Source of the DNA: Candidatus Zixiibacteriota bacterium
Lineage (GTDB): Bacteria; Zixibacteria; MSB-5A5; GN15; PGXB01
Length of the DNA: 64,000 bases
Direction: 5' to 3'
Assembly: GCA_900498245.1 (NCBI GenBank)
Contig: LS998015.1
Coordinates: 256,380 to 320,379, forward strand
Positions 36,337-44,709 of the stretch are shown one piece after another; the first letter of the stretch is position 1, and each line of letters starts with the position of its first letter. Under the pieces are notes generated by a model, which did not search any database, had not been told where the DNA came from, and saw only the letters and a program-made list of their open reading frames with translations. The position numbers and the translations under genes are program-made.

Positions 36337-37545
36337 ATGAGGTTATTATATAATTCTTTGCATTGGTTATTGTTAATTGCCATTATGGCATTGTTGGCCT
36401 TTGTTTCCTGCGGACGCGACGATGGGCCGGTCGGTCCCGGAACAAATTATTTTCTCCAAAAATTATTTCCCCGCAATTTGGCGGACGATATATCACCGCT
36501 GGCGAATTTCGCCTGGAGATCTTCCGACAGCATCGGCGGGGATGTCAACTATATCCTCTATCTTGATACCGTTTATCCACCGGGATTTTATGACACGGTC
36601 GGAATCGATACTTCCTATAGATTTACATCCTACGGATATTTGTGGCCCGGAAGGATATACTACTGGCAGGTAAAAGCCGTCAATGACAGCGGCAAGAAGA
36701 TTATCAGTGACATTTGGCAATTCAGCATCGACAAAAATTATATTTTCCCCATCGCCATCGGTAACCGGTGGAGCCATTTGGAATCATTCTATTATTATAA
36801 TATCAAACCGGATTCGATGCGTCCCTATTTTCTGGAACCTTCCTCTATCAGCGGTAATTGCGAAATTACGGGGGCGATCGACTTCGTTGATTCCCCTTCG
36901 GTCTATATATTTCATTACGATTGGAGTGACGGCGATTATTCGTCCGGTGAGTACAGCAAATACATGGCCAACAGGCAAACAGGACTAATTTATTACGGAT
37001 ACTCCGGCACGCCAACATGGCAGGGTCCGCCCAAGCCCGCCATAAATGGCCCTGCGGTGTATGAATTCAAGGGCCGTGCTTTTTCCTCCATTAGAAGTCT
37101 GGTAGATTTTTTTATATCCGACGAAACCGTACCGCGTGAAATGCGGCCGCAAATTTATGCCGAGGAACCTCATCCGGTGTGCGAGTTGAAATACCCCCTG
37201 AAGGTTGGCGAGGAATGGGTCTATCGAAGCCGCTCGTTGGGAGATCCCTGGGATATGAAGAAAAGGATTGTCCGGACGGTTGACAAGGCGACCAATTTTG
37301 GCACCATAAATTGTTATGAAATAAAATGGTTCTGGGATATTGATGGTGACGGCCAATGGGATATGAATATCGAGGGGTACGATTATATCTCCCCGATCGG
37401 CACCGTGGAAAGAGTCTTCAAATTTTATGGTGTGTCGATGCAAAATTACAGCGGTCAAATTTTGGCGACTTATGACTTCACTGACACCTTTGTCTTGACA
37501 TCGTACAATATCATAACTCCCGATTATGTATCGGGCGCTTATTGA
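36337..37545 (+). CDS. Lipoprotein with fibronectin-III-like domain
   Basis: A 402-residue lipoprotein with the attachment Cys at 25 (LLAFVSCGRDDGPVGPG). Residues about 40-130 look like an Fn3-type domain (SPLANFAWRSSDS, GRIYYWQVKAVND). The rest is a beta-rich domain with KVGEEWVYRS and DIDGDGQWD, features of uncharacterised lipoproteins in this lineage. The start follows CAGGAGGAG. It is divergent from the acyl-CoA synthetase gene, with 189 AT-rich bases between that must carry both promoters. Confidence 0.75.
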   Translation: MRLLYNSLHWLLLIAIMALLAFVSCGRDDGPVGPGTNYFLQKLFPRNLADDISPLANFAWRSSDSIGGDVNYILYLDTVYPPGFYDTVGIDTSYRFTSYGYLWPGRIYYWQVKAVNDSGKKIISDIWQFSIDKNYIFPIAIGNRWSHLESFYYYNIKPDSMRPYFLEPSSISGNCEITGAIDFVDSPSVYIFHYDWSDGDYSSGEYSKYMANRQTGLIYYGYSGTPTWQGPPKPAINGPAVYEFKGRAFSSIRSLVDFFISDETVPREMRPQIYAEEPHPVCELKYPLKVGEEWVYRSRSLGDPWDMKKRIVRTVDKATNFGTINCYEIKWFWDIDGDGQWDMNIEGYDYISPIGTVERVFKFYGVSMQNYSGQILATYDFTDTFVLTSYNIITPDYVSGAY

Positions 37546-37752
37546 GTAAACGAAGAGTGCTTTCTTCGACGGCACATTATAGAACATTAATTTAGTATCC
37601 CCGCGTAATCGCGGTATCTGGAAACATCTTCGAGGCCTTTTCAGCGGAAGTCTGAAACCATTCCCCTGAATTCAGATTTGTTCTTCCTTGACGCCCGCAG
37701 GGTGTTTGCCGTATTATTCTCAAATAGATTGGATTAAGATTCAGGAGGACAA

Positions 37753-38817
37753 ATGGAACAGGAATTGACTCTTTTGGAACGGCTCACACCGCCGGTCCTG
37801 ACTTTTATTATAATAGTGGTAATCGGTTTTGTGACCCAGCTTTTGGTCAACACCCGCCTGCGTAAAATCGCCGAGAAAACCCCCTGGAAAGGGGATGATG
37901 TCATTATCGAAGGCCTGCGCGGCCGCATAATCCTGTGGGCGGTAATCATCGGATTATATGCCGCCGTTCCCCTTCTTCATCTCCCTCCCGAATATCACAC
38001 TATCACTTTGAAAGCTCTTCTGGTTCTGGTTATTCTTTCTATTACCCTTACCGCATCTTCAATCGTGAGCGGATTCATACGGGTTCAATCTGGCGGGGCC
38101 AAAGGAGAGATCTTCTCCACCTCGATCTTTACCATTTTTTCGCGCATTGTCGTGATGTCCATCGGGCTTCTCGTAATCCTCCAGGCCCTGAATATTTCTA
38201 TCACGCCGATCCTGACGGCGTTGGGTGTCGGCGGCCTGGCGGTCGCCCTGGCTCTGCAGGAAACTCTCGGAAATCTTTTCGCCGGGCTCAATATTGTCAT
38301 TTCCGGAAAAATAAAGGTCGGCAATTATATCAAAATGCAGAGCGGCGAGGAAGGGTATGTGACCGACATTACTTGGCGCAGCACCACCATCAAGCAGCTA
38401 TCCAACAACTATGTGATCATTCCCAATTCCAAACTGGCGGCATCGGTTACCACCAATTTCAACCTGCCCGAGGTGGAGATGTCGGCGCTGGTCGAGGTCG
38501 GGGTGGCCTATGACAGCGACCTGGCGAAAGTCGAGAAAGTGACTATTGAAGTGGCCCGCGAGGTTCTGAAAAGTGTCGAAGGAGGGGTGGTTAATTTTGA
38601 GCCGTTTATCCGTTACCATACCTTCGGCGATTTCAGCATTAATTTCACCGTCATTCTGCGGGTCAAGGAATTTGTCAACCAGTATCTGGTGAAACACGAG
38701 TTTGTCAAACGGTTGCATAAGCGTTTCAACGATGAAGGGATTGTCATTCCTTTCCCGATACGGACCCTGGAATTTTCGCCCGGCAGCCGTCTTCTGCTGG
38801 AAAAGCCGGAAAGGTAA
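37753..38817 (+). CDS. MscS-family mechanosensitive channel
   Basis: A 354-residue small-conductance mechanosensitive channel that opens on membrane tension to release solutes. Hydrophobic segments lie at about 12-35, 55-80, 85-110 and 128-150. The pore helix and beta-domain entry are clear: LTALGVGGLAVALALQETLG then NLFAGLNIVISGKIKVGNYI, and VTDITWRSTTIKQLSNNYVI with PNS. The cytoplasmic domain ends in IPFPIRTLEF. It starts after TCAGGAGGAC. Length is typical for extended MscS members. Confidence 0.93.
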   Translation: MEQELTLLERLTPPVLTFIIIVVIGFVTQLLVNTRLRKIAEKTPWKGDDVIIEGLRGRIILWAVIIGLYAAVPLLHLPPEYHTITLKALLVLVILSITLTASSIVSGFIRVQSGGAKGEIFSTSIFTIFSRIVVMSIGLLVILQALNISITPILTALGVGGLAVALALQETLGNLFAGLNIVISGKIKVGNYIKMQSGEEGYVTDITWRSTTIKQLSNNYVIIPNSKLAASVTTNFNLPEVEMSALVEVGVAYDSDLAKVEKVTIEVAREVLKSVEGGVVNFEPFIRYHTFGDFSINFTVILRVKEFVNQYLVKHEFVKRLHKRFNDEGIVIPFPIRTLEFSPGSRLLLEKPER

Positions 38818-38883
38818 AAAAAGATTTTTCAATCCTCAAATATGGGAATTGACACGAGCGTTGGTAGTATTATTTTATAATGT

Positions 38884-39765
38884 ATGTCGGAAATAGATGA
38901 CATTCTGATACGCCAGGTGGAACTGGCCCTGATGGAAGACGTCGGGCCGGGGGATATTACCACGCTCGGATGTATTCCCGGGGAACCGGCCGAGGCCGAA
39001 ATTGTCGCTAAATCCGAGGGCGTAGTCGCCGGACTGCCCCTGGTCGAACTGGTCTTCCATCAACTGGATCAGAAAATTATCGTGGAATCGCCGTTGCATG
39101 ACGGTGGACATTTCAGCCGCGGTGACAAGGTTATTTCTATCAAAGGCAGTCGCCGTGCCATCATGACCGGCGAGCGCAGCGCTCTCAATTTTCTGGGGCA
39201 TCTTTCCGGGGTTGCGACCTTGACTGCCCGATTTGTTGAAAAAGCAAAAGGAAGCGGCGCGAAGATATTGGATACGCGCAAGACGATACCCGGGATGCGT
39301 TATTTGGAAAAATATGCGGTCACCTGCGGCGGCGGTGAAAATCACCGTTTCGGCCTTTACGACATGGTCCTCATCAAAGACAATCATATCGCATCCTGCG
39401 GCTCGATAATAAAGGCGGTGGAACAGGTCCGCGCCTTTCTTAAATCGGAGGAATTCAAGAAGCGCTTTGTGATTGACCCGGCCGAAGTCGAAATAGAAGT
39501 CGAAGTGGAAAACGAGGCACAACTCAAAGAGGCGGTCAAATGCGGTGTCAGGCGTCTTTTGCTGGATAATCAATCGATCGACGGATTATCGCGCCTTGTC
39601 AAAACCGCCCGCGCCCTCGACTCGGAAATAAAACTGGAGGCCTCCGGCAATATGACCCTCGATCGCGTGGCCGGGGTCGCCGCTACCGGTGTCGATTACA
39701 TCTCGATCGGTGCTCTGACCCACTCCGCGGCGGCGTCTGATTTTTCGCTCAGGATTGTCTCTTAA
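38884..39765 (+). CDS. nadC: Nicotinate-nucleotide pyrophosphorylase (carboxylating)
   Basis: Converts quinolinate and PRPP to nicotinate mononucleotide in de novo NAD synthesis. The 293-residue length is normal. Signature segments: ALMEDVGPGDITT at the N-terminus, ILDTRKTIPGMRYLEKYAV, CGGGENHRFGLYDMVLIKDN with the substrate-binding Arg, His and Lys, and VEVENEAQLKEAVKCG near the end. The ATG lies 63 bp after mscS. birA starts immediately after its stop, so the two form an operon. Confidence 0.95.
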   Translation: MSEIDDILIRQVELALMEDVGPGDITTLGCIPGEPAEAEIVAKSEGVVAGLPLVELVFHQLDQKIIVESPLHDGGHFSRGDKVISIKGSRRAIMTGERSALNFLGHLSGVATLTARFVEKAKGSGAKILDTRKTIPGMRYLEKYAVTCGGGENHRFGLYDMVLIKDNHIASCGSIIKAVEQVRAFLKSEEFKKRFVIDPAEVEIEVEVENEAQLKEAVKCGVRRLLLDNQSIDGLSRLVKTARALDSEIKLEASGNMTLDRVAGVAATGVDYISIGALTHSAAASDFSLRIVS

Positions 39766-40755
39766 ATGACCCTCCTTACTCCGGAAATACTGGCCGAAAA
39801 AATTCTTGAGCGGCTCCGGGCCAAACCGGGCCAATTGTATGATCCGGCCCGGCTGGGAAAATCTCTGAAAGTCACCCGCGATCAGGTTGTTTCCTCGATC
39901 GCCCTTCTGCGGAGCTGGGGGTACATAATCAAGGCCAATCATAAAAGGGAGTACCGTTTTATCGCCGCTCCGGACAGCCTTATCGCGACCGAAATCAGCC
40001 ATCGCCTGAAAACAAAATTTATCGGCAAAAGAATTTTGGCGTATCAGGCTGTCCAATCGACCAATACTATCGCCTCTCAACTGGCTGCTGCCAGGGCCCC
40101 CGAGGGAACTCTGGTCACCGCCGAGCATCAGACCCGCGGGCGGGGACGGCTCGGCCGCAACTGGTATTCGCCGGAAAAGGTCGGGCTCTACGCATCTGTT
40201 ATTCTTTATCCCAAAATTCATCCCACCGCCGCTCCTGGAATTTCTCTTATGACTGCGGTCGCCCTGGCCGATACGATTGCGTCATACGACGATATCGAAG
40301 TTAAGATCAAATGGCCCAACGACGTTCTTGTCTCCGGTCTTAAGGTGGCCGGGATCCTGACCGAACTCTCCGCCGAACTCGATATGGTGGAATATGTTGT
40401 GGTCGGGCTCGGCGTGAATATCAATCAGACCCGTGAGGATTTTCCCGCCAGTCTCAAGGCAATCGCCACCTCGGTTCGGATCGGCACCAAGGAAAAAATC
40501 CGCCGGGTGGAATTCCTGCAGAGATTCCTGGTAAATTTCGAAAAAGAATATCTTACCTTCAAAAAGTCGGGGATGAAAGAGACGCGCCGCAAAATCCTGA
40601 AATATTCCTACCTCTTCAACAAAGAAATCCGTCTGAAATTGGGTCGCAAAACCTTCTCCGGTATCGTAATAGATATAGATGAAACCGGGCGACTGGTGCT
40701 GGACACCAAAGACGGAATAATGGCGTTTAACGCCGGCGAAGTTACCACGCATTAA
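39766..40755 (+). CDS. birA: Biotin-[acetyl-CoA-carboxylase] ligase with DNA-binding N-terminus
   Basis: Activates biotin to biotinyl-AMP and attaches it to biotin carboxyl carrier protein; the N-terminal winged helix (about 1-65, GKSLKVTRDQVVSSIALLRS) suggests it also represses biotin genes. Catalytic motifs: QAVQSTNTIASQ, TAEHQTRGRGRLGRNWYSPE with GRGRLGR, KIKWPNDVLVSGLKVAGILT, and VGLGVNIN. The C-terminal SH3-like domain (SGIVIDIDETGRLVLDTKDG) is present. The ATG directly follows the nadC stop, so translation is probably coupled. Confidence 0.95.
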   Translation: MTLLTPEILAEKILERLRAKPGQLYDPARLGKSLKVTRDQVVSSIALLRSWGYIIKANHKREYRFIAAPDSLIATEISHRLKTKFIGKRILAYQAVQSTNTIASQLAAARAPEGTLVTAEHQTRGRGRLGRNWYSPEKVGLYASVILYPKIHPTAAPGISLMTAVALADTIASYDDIEVKIKWPNDVLVSGLKVAGILTELSAELDMVEYVVVGLGVNINQTREDFPASLKAIATSVRIGTKEKIRRVEFLQRFLVNFEKEYLTFKKSGMKETRRKILKYSYLFNKEIRLKLGRKTFSGIVIDIDETGRLVLDTKDGIMAFNAGEVTTH

Positions 40756-40862
40756 AAAATTGTGGCAATTTTGACCCATTGTGAATATTTTCACTTGATA
40801 TTTCGGGCCGGATTAATATATTGGTAAAGTAGATATTTTTGATACATATTGGATTGTTAAGG

Positions 40863-41243
40863 ATGTATTCGCAGAAAGTCATCGAGCATTTTCAGAACCC
40901 GCGGAATGTGGGTGAAATAAAGGACGCCGACGGGGTCGGGACGGTCGGAAACCCGTCGTGCGGCGATATCATGTCGATCTATATCAAGGTTGTCGATAAC
41001 ATTATTACCGACATAAAGTTCAAGACCTTCGGCTGCGGGGCGGCTATCGCCACCAGTTCCATCACCACCGAGATGGTTAAGGGAAAGACGGTTGATGAGG
41101 CCGAAAAACTGACCCGCAACCAGGTCGCCGAGGCGCTGGGAGGACTGCCGCCGATAAAGATGCATTGCTCCAACCTGGCCACCGATGCGCTTCGGGCCGC
41201 GATCGAGGATTATCGGGCCAGGACAAGCGGAAAAAAGGCGTGA
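40863..41243 (+). CDS. NifU/IscU-type iron-sulfur cluster scaffold
   Basis: A 126-residue scaffold on which Fe-S clusters are built before transfer. The three ligand cysteines are present: Cys33 in NPSCGDI with the stabilising Asp35, Cys58 in FGCGAAIA, and Cys102 in MHCSNLA. The start MYSQKVIEHFQNPRNVGEI matches the family, so I use the ATG at 40863, not the upstream TTG at 40839. No cysteine desulfurase gene is adjacent. The stop overlaps the GTG of the next gene (GTGA). Confidence 0.92.
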   Translation: MYSQKVIEHFQNPRNVGEIKDADGVGTVGNPSCGDIMSIYIKVVDNIITDIKFKTFGCGAAIATSSITTEMVKGKTVDEAEKLTRNQVAEALGGLPPIKMHCSNLATDALRAAIEDYRARTSGKKA

Positions 41244-41893
41244 GACCTTACGGAAAAATCGGGTTTGTTTTCTTAATTTTTCTCTTTTTGGGTTCGGGAT
41301 GTATCGAGCGGGTCGAGCGGCCCGGCAAGACCGATTTCCTCCGTTTTATGCCGCTCCACCAGTGGGACAGTTACCAGTACAGCGGGCCGATGGGGCGGGC
41401 GGTCGTCTCGGGAAATATTAACGACCTGTACACTTTTACCTATTACGATAACTCCAATCATATAATTTTCTGGCAGGACCTTCTCAAGACCGACCGCGGA
41501 ATATTCTGGAAAAACCTGGTGATCCGCAAGAAGGGCCAGCCGGCGCTCAATTTCGAGCCGGCCCTGCCGTTTTCCCCCTGGACCCGGATCGCGGGCGACA
41601 CCCTGCTTTTCTCGTCGATCGAAATCCGGAGCGATTCGGTCAATACCCATATGCATATCCAGATCGAGTACGAAATCATGGGGACCGAAATCGTCACGGT
41701 CCCGGCGGGGACTTTCACCGACTGCATCAAGATGCGCATGTCGTTCAAGTCGCTATATAACGGTGAAAAAGAATTGTTAAGCGGCGACCGCTATTTGTGG
41801 TTCGCCCATGATGTCGGTGTCGTGCGGTACGCATTCCCCGACGGCGCCGGCGAACTGCTGTCGGCCAAGGTCGACGGCAAAAACTACCCCTGA
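41240..41893 (+). CDS. Small lipoprotein of unknown function
   Basis: A 217-residue lipoprotein starting at the GTG at 41240, which overlaps the scaffold-gene stop. The signal ends in LFLGSGCIERVERPGK, with lipid-attached Cys near residue 20. The mature part is beta-rich and includes EYEIMGTEIVTVPAGTFTDC and YLWFAHDVGVVRYAF, sequences typical of uncharacterised lipoproteins in FCB bacteria (DUF3108-like appearance, not certain). Its coupling to Fe-S and repair genes is probably only transcriptional. Confidence 0.75.
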   Translation: MRPYGKIGFVFLIFLFLGSGCIERVERPGKTDFLRFMPLHQWDSYQYSGPMGRAVVSGNINDLYTFTYYDNSNHIIFWQDLLKTDRGIFWKNLVIRKKGQPALNFEPALPFSPWTRIAGDTLLFSSIEIRSDSVNTHMHIQIEYEIMGTEIVTVPAGTFTDCIKMRMSFKSLYNGEKELLSGDRYLWFAHDVGVVRYAFPDGAGELLSAKVDGKNYP

Positions 41894-41927
41894 GTGAATT
41901 TGTCTCTGGGCGTGTGAAAGGTGTTTT

Positions 41928-42140
41928 GTGACCAACATAACCAAGGATATGACTATCGGCGAAATTCTCGCGAAATGCCCGAATGCCGGGCCGGTCATCC
42001 AGAAATATTTCCACGGCGGATGCTGGCACTGCCCGGCGATCAAGATGGAGACACTCGAGATGGGCGCCCAACTGCACGGCCACGATGTCAATAAAATCAT
42101 CGCGGAACTGACCGCCCTCGTGCGGGACGGAAACGCCTGA
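41928..42140 (+). CDS. DUF1858 domain protein (redox-disulfide type)
   Basis: A 70-residue soluble protein with a GTG start. It matches the DUF1858 pattern: ITKDMTIGEILAKCPNAGPV, then the CxxC pair Cys32-Cys35 in GGCWHCPAIKMETLEMGAQ, and a C-terminal helix. Such proteins are found alone or beside hybrid-cluster and redox proteins; function is unproven. It lies between the small lipoprotein and mutM on the same strand. Confidence 0.85.
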   Translation: MTNITKDMTIGEILAKCPNAGPVIQKYFHGGCWHCPAIKMETLEMGAQLHGHDVNKIIAELTALVRDGNA

Positions 42141-42173
42141 AAAGACGCCGGTTGCCTGACAGGAACCTGATCG

Positions 42174-42998
42174 ATGCCGGAACTGCCGGAAGTTGAGACG
42201 GTGGTGCGCGGATTGCGGCGCACCGTCCTCAACCGCCTTATCGCTTCCATATATATCAATTCCCCGAAACTGGCCCGCGCCTATTTCGAAGGGGATATAC
42301 AGAGTCTTGCCGGACATAAAATTGTCGCTGTCGAGCGACGAGGCAAAAATATCCTGATAGAATTCGACGGCCATCTCACCCTCTGGGTGCATCTCAAGAT
42401 GACCGGCCACTTTTATTACCTTCCGTACGACGCTCCGACCGACAAGCATGATCATCTTATATTCTATTTCAAAGGCGGCGCCAATTCGCTCCATTTCAAT
42501 GATTACCGCCGGTTCGGATATATGCGGCTGGGGCCGACCGAAAAGATTCTGGCGCGAAAGGATCTCACGGAACTCGGACCGGAACCGCTCGAAATAAAAC
42601 TCAGGGAATTTATCGGTCTCTTCCATAGCACCAAGCGGATGATCAAGCCGGCGCTTCTCGATCAGACGTTCCTGGCCGGGCTGGGGAATATCTACACCGA
42701 TGAGGCGCTGTACCTCGCCAGAATTCATCCGCGCCGCATGACGCATACGCTCTCCGAGAAAAAACTGGCCGAACTGCACCGTATCATACAGGCGCTCCTG
42801 CGCAAGGCGATAAACAAGACCGGCACATCGGTGGACAGTTTCTCCGGGGTCGACGGCAAACCGGGCGGGTTCCAGAAGTACCTCAAGGTGTACGGCCGGG
42901 AGGGGGAGAAATGCTTCCGGTGCGGTGCGGTTATCCGGCGGGTCAAAATCGGCTCCCGCTCGTCGCATTTTTGTCCCCGTTGCCAGCGTCTGAAATAA
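42174..42998 (+). CDS. mutM: Formamidopyrimidine-DNA glycosylase
   Basis: Excises oxidised purines (8-oxoguanine, Fapy) and nicks the strand. The start MPELPEVETVVRGL carries the catalytic Pro2 and Glu3. Other features: the helix-two-turn-helix segment KPALLDQTFLAGLGNIYTDE and the C-terminal zinc finger CFRCG ... HFCPRCQ. The 274-residue length is normal. A 424-codon frame on the opposite strand across this gene is a shadow. Confidence 0.96.
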   Translation: MPELPEVETVVRGLRRTVLNRLIASIYINSPKLARAYFEGDIQSLAGHKIVAVERRGKNILIEFDGHLTLWVHLKMTGHFYYLPYDAPTDKHDHLIFYFKGGANSLHFNDYRRFGYMRLGPTEKILARKDLTELGPEPLEIKLREFIGLFHSTKRMIKPALLDQTFLAGLGNIYTDEALYLARIHPRRMTHTLSEKKLAELHRIIQALLRKAINKTGTSVDSFSGVDGKPGGFQKYLKVYGREGEKCFRCGAVIRRVKIGSRSSHFCPRCQRLK

Positions 42999-43035
42999 GG
43001 CGCCGGTCCGGGGCGACACTGACTGTTCTTATTGG

Positions 43036-43053
43036 CCCACCCCAAGGGGTGGG
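43036..43053. repeat. Palindrome CCCACCCC-AA-GGGGTGGG
   Basis: A perfect 18-base palindrome preceded by ATTGG and followed by TTATCCG, the same flanks as the copies at 43471-43559 and 21777. It lies just after mutM. Confidence 0.75.
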
Positions 43054-43470
43054 TTATCCGATTTTTATCCGCCATAACTCCTTGTCCCGCAAAGAGGATA
43101 AGGAAACGAAGCCGTTTGAAAATTCCATTTATGATGTTGAAAGATATGGGGATACGAGGAATTTGGGTTTGTTGTGTCAAAAAAAAAAGTGGTTCCTTTT
43201 TTCGCATATTTTCCCACAAGTCATTAATAGTGTGTGAATTACAGGAATATTTAGGTGCGGAAAACGGCGCAAAAACGGGTATATATAATGAGGGGCCGGG
43301 AATTGGAAAAATAAGGGTCATAAATATAGATCTCTCCTACCTATATACCCGGCGGACCAGGACACACCAAAGTGGTGACAAAATTGCGATGACGCAGGGA
43401 TTAATAGGGGCCGTCAGGAAAGGGTTTCTGAAGGCGCAATGGAATGGACGGATCAGGCAGTATGAAATTT
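43054..43470. other. Intergenic region between palindromes
   Basis: No gene I can support. Open frames here (for example 43032-43631 on the plus strand) run through the palindromes and have no ribosome-binding site or recognisable content. Confidence 0.5.
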
Positions 43471-43559
43471 CCCACCCGTTGGGTGGGTTACCGGCATTTC
43501 CAATTGGCCCACCCCAACGGGTGGGTTACCCATTTACCACCCGGGGTTGGGTTACCGGA
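43471..43559. repeat. Cluster of three CCCACCC/GGGTGGG palindromes
   Basis: CCCACCCGTTGGGTGGG (43471-43487), CCCACCCCAACGGGTGGG (43508-43525) and a degenerate copy ending GGTTGGGTTACCGG (43537-43559) follow one another, each with a GGTTACC-type tail. They flank the small AT-rich membrane-protein gene on its 3' side. Confidence 0.8.
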
Positions 43560-43576
43560 TTTATGATAATGTCAAG

Positions 43577-43948
43577 TTATCTCGTTATTATGAGAAGTGC
43601 TTCAATAATGGCAATAATAATAATTGAATAAAGAAGCGGCAATTTGTGCCTTGACCTATATCTTCCTTCGCTCCAATCGCTGACAAAAGCATCCTTGTTG
43701 GTTCTGCATTTATGCGCAAGATAATACAACACCAATGTTACTATAATTCCGCTAATCAAAGCCAACGGTTCTGCGAGAGGTGTTATGTATGACATTACAT
43801 TATTCCAGAAAATTAGAATGCTTTGCCGTATACCAAAAAAACGAGGTCTGATAGTAAGATAAATCAGCAAAACCCAACCTGCGGCAAGCCAAAAAAGCCT
43901 TGTCATCCATATGTCAAATATATGTTGCCGCTGGTCTTCGTCAATCAT
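43577..43948 (-). CDS. Small two-helix membrane protein, unknown function
   Basis: A 123-residue protein from the ATG at 43948 (MIDEDQRQHIFDIW). Three hydrophobic stretches are visible (WLAAGWVLLIYLTI, LALISGIIVTLVLYYLAH, LPLLYSIIIIAIIEALLI), so it has two or three membrane helices. The family is not recognised. It is AT-richer than mutM and the methyltransferase either side and is bounded by palindromic repeats (43471-43559 and 44000-44144), so it may be a transferred cargo gene. No strong ribosome-binding site is seen, which lowers confidence. Confidence 0.5.
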   Translation of the reverse strand: MIDEDQRQHIFDIWMTRLFWLAAGWVLLIYLTIRPRFFGIRQSILIFWNNVMSYITPLAEPLALISGIIVTLVLYYLAHKCRTNKDAFVSDWSEGRYRSRHKLPLLYSIIIIAIIEALLIITR

Positions 43949-43999
43949 AAAGATCAATACATTCTCATGTCATTTATCGTTTAAACCAATAGAACCGTA

Positions 44000-44144
44000 T
44001 GTCAAGACCCCGATTGGTTGGGGCGGGATGCGGCGTGGCGATGGACTTGACATCAGTCATATCATTATAAAGCAATTTAAAGTTGGGATGTCAAGACCGC
44101 TGGCCCGTTTCGAACCTTCCGCACCAATCAGGGCCTTGGTCTAC
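44000..44144 (-). repeat. 147-bp palindromic element family, diverged inverted copy
   Basis: Its sequence matches the reverse complement of the element at 52479-52625 along its whole length, with scattered differences. It contains GTCAAGACCCCGATTGG at one end, CCAATCAGGGCCTTGGTCTAC at the other, and internal GACTTGAC and GTCAAGACCGC motifs. It is older than the two near-identical copies near 53 kb. Confidence 0.75.
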
Positions 44145-44164
44145 TCCTAAGCTGTGCATGTAGT

Positions 44165-44700
44165 GCATAATGTCGAAACCCCGTCGTTCCGGCCAAAGCC
44201 GGACTCGGGGGAATTTCGACCTACAAATGAGGGAATTTCCGTCAGGAGGGACTCCTGACGGCGCGGTAAAAATTTCGACGGGCAGACGAAGCGTCTGCCG
44301 CGCACGGGTTGCGTAGGGTAAAGAAATGGCGGAACCGCATGACTTCGTCCGGGGTTCCGCCCTACAGAGCCACAAATCAAGATGTCGGAACCGCGGGGGT
44401 TCCGACCTACATTAAAGGGGTGGACGGGGCCGGCGGTTGTCGGGCCGCGCGGAATCATGTATGGACCCTCGGGCAGATGTGGACATCTGCCGCGCACAAA
44501 GCGGGCAGATAGGATATATGTGGCGCACGAAGCACCCCCAAACCCAAAAGAGCCGCCACACCCGTCCCGAAGTTTGGGGGTGGCACCCGTTGAAGAATAG
44601 AGTGTCGAAACCACAAGGGTTTCGACCTATAATACTGCCGCGCACGGAATGGGCACGAAGAGGGCACGGCACGCCGTGCCACTACGAAAGAATGGCGGAA
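44165..44700. repeat. Array of mixed palindromic hairpin repeats
   Basis: About 530 bases made largely of short hairpins. One type ends in (G)ACCTAC or CCCTACA: 44172-44224, 44328-44366 (GGCGGAACC/GGTTCCGCC), 44385-44410 (TCGGAACC/GGTTCCGA) and 44604-44629 (GTCGAAACC/GGTTTCGAC). A second type is followed by GCGC: CCGTCAGGAG/CTCCTGACGG near 44240-44262, GGCAGAC/GTCTGCC near 44281-44300, and GGCAGAT/ATCTGCC near 44470-44492. A third is the larger CACCCCCAAAC/GTTTGGGGGTG (44533-44583), repeated at 53568. No gene is present; unequal units and lack of spacers exclude CRISPR. Confidence 0.8.
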
Positions 44701-44709
44701 CCGCTAATA

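Noticed and set aside
41745-43019. 424-codon minus-strand frame
   Set aside because: Antisense shadow of mutM, the DUF1858 gene and neighbours, which have clear family motifs and start sites.
43032-43631. 199-codon plus-strand frame
   Set aside because: Runs through several palindromic repeats and overlaps the minus-strand small membrane-protein gene; no start signal.
44165-44700. CRISPR array
   Set aside because: The units differ in length and sequence, each is a self-contained palindrome, there are no regular unique spacers, and no cas gene is nearby.
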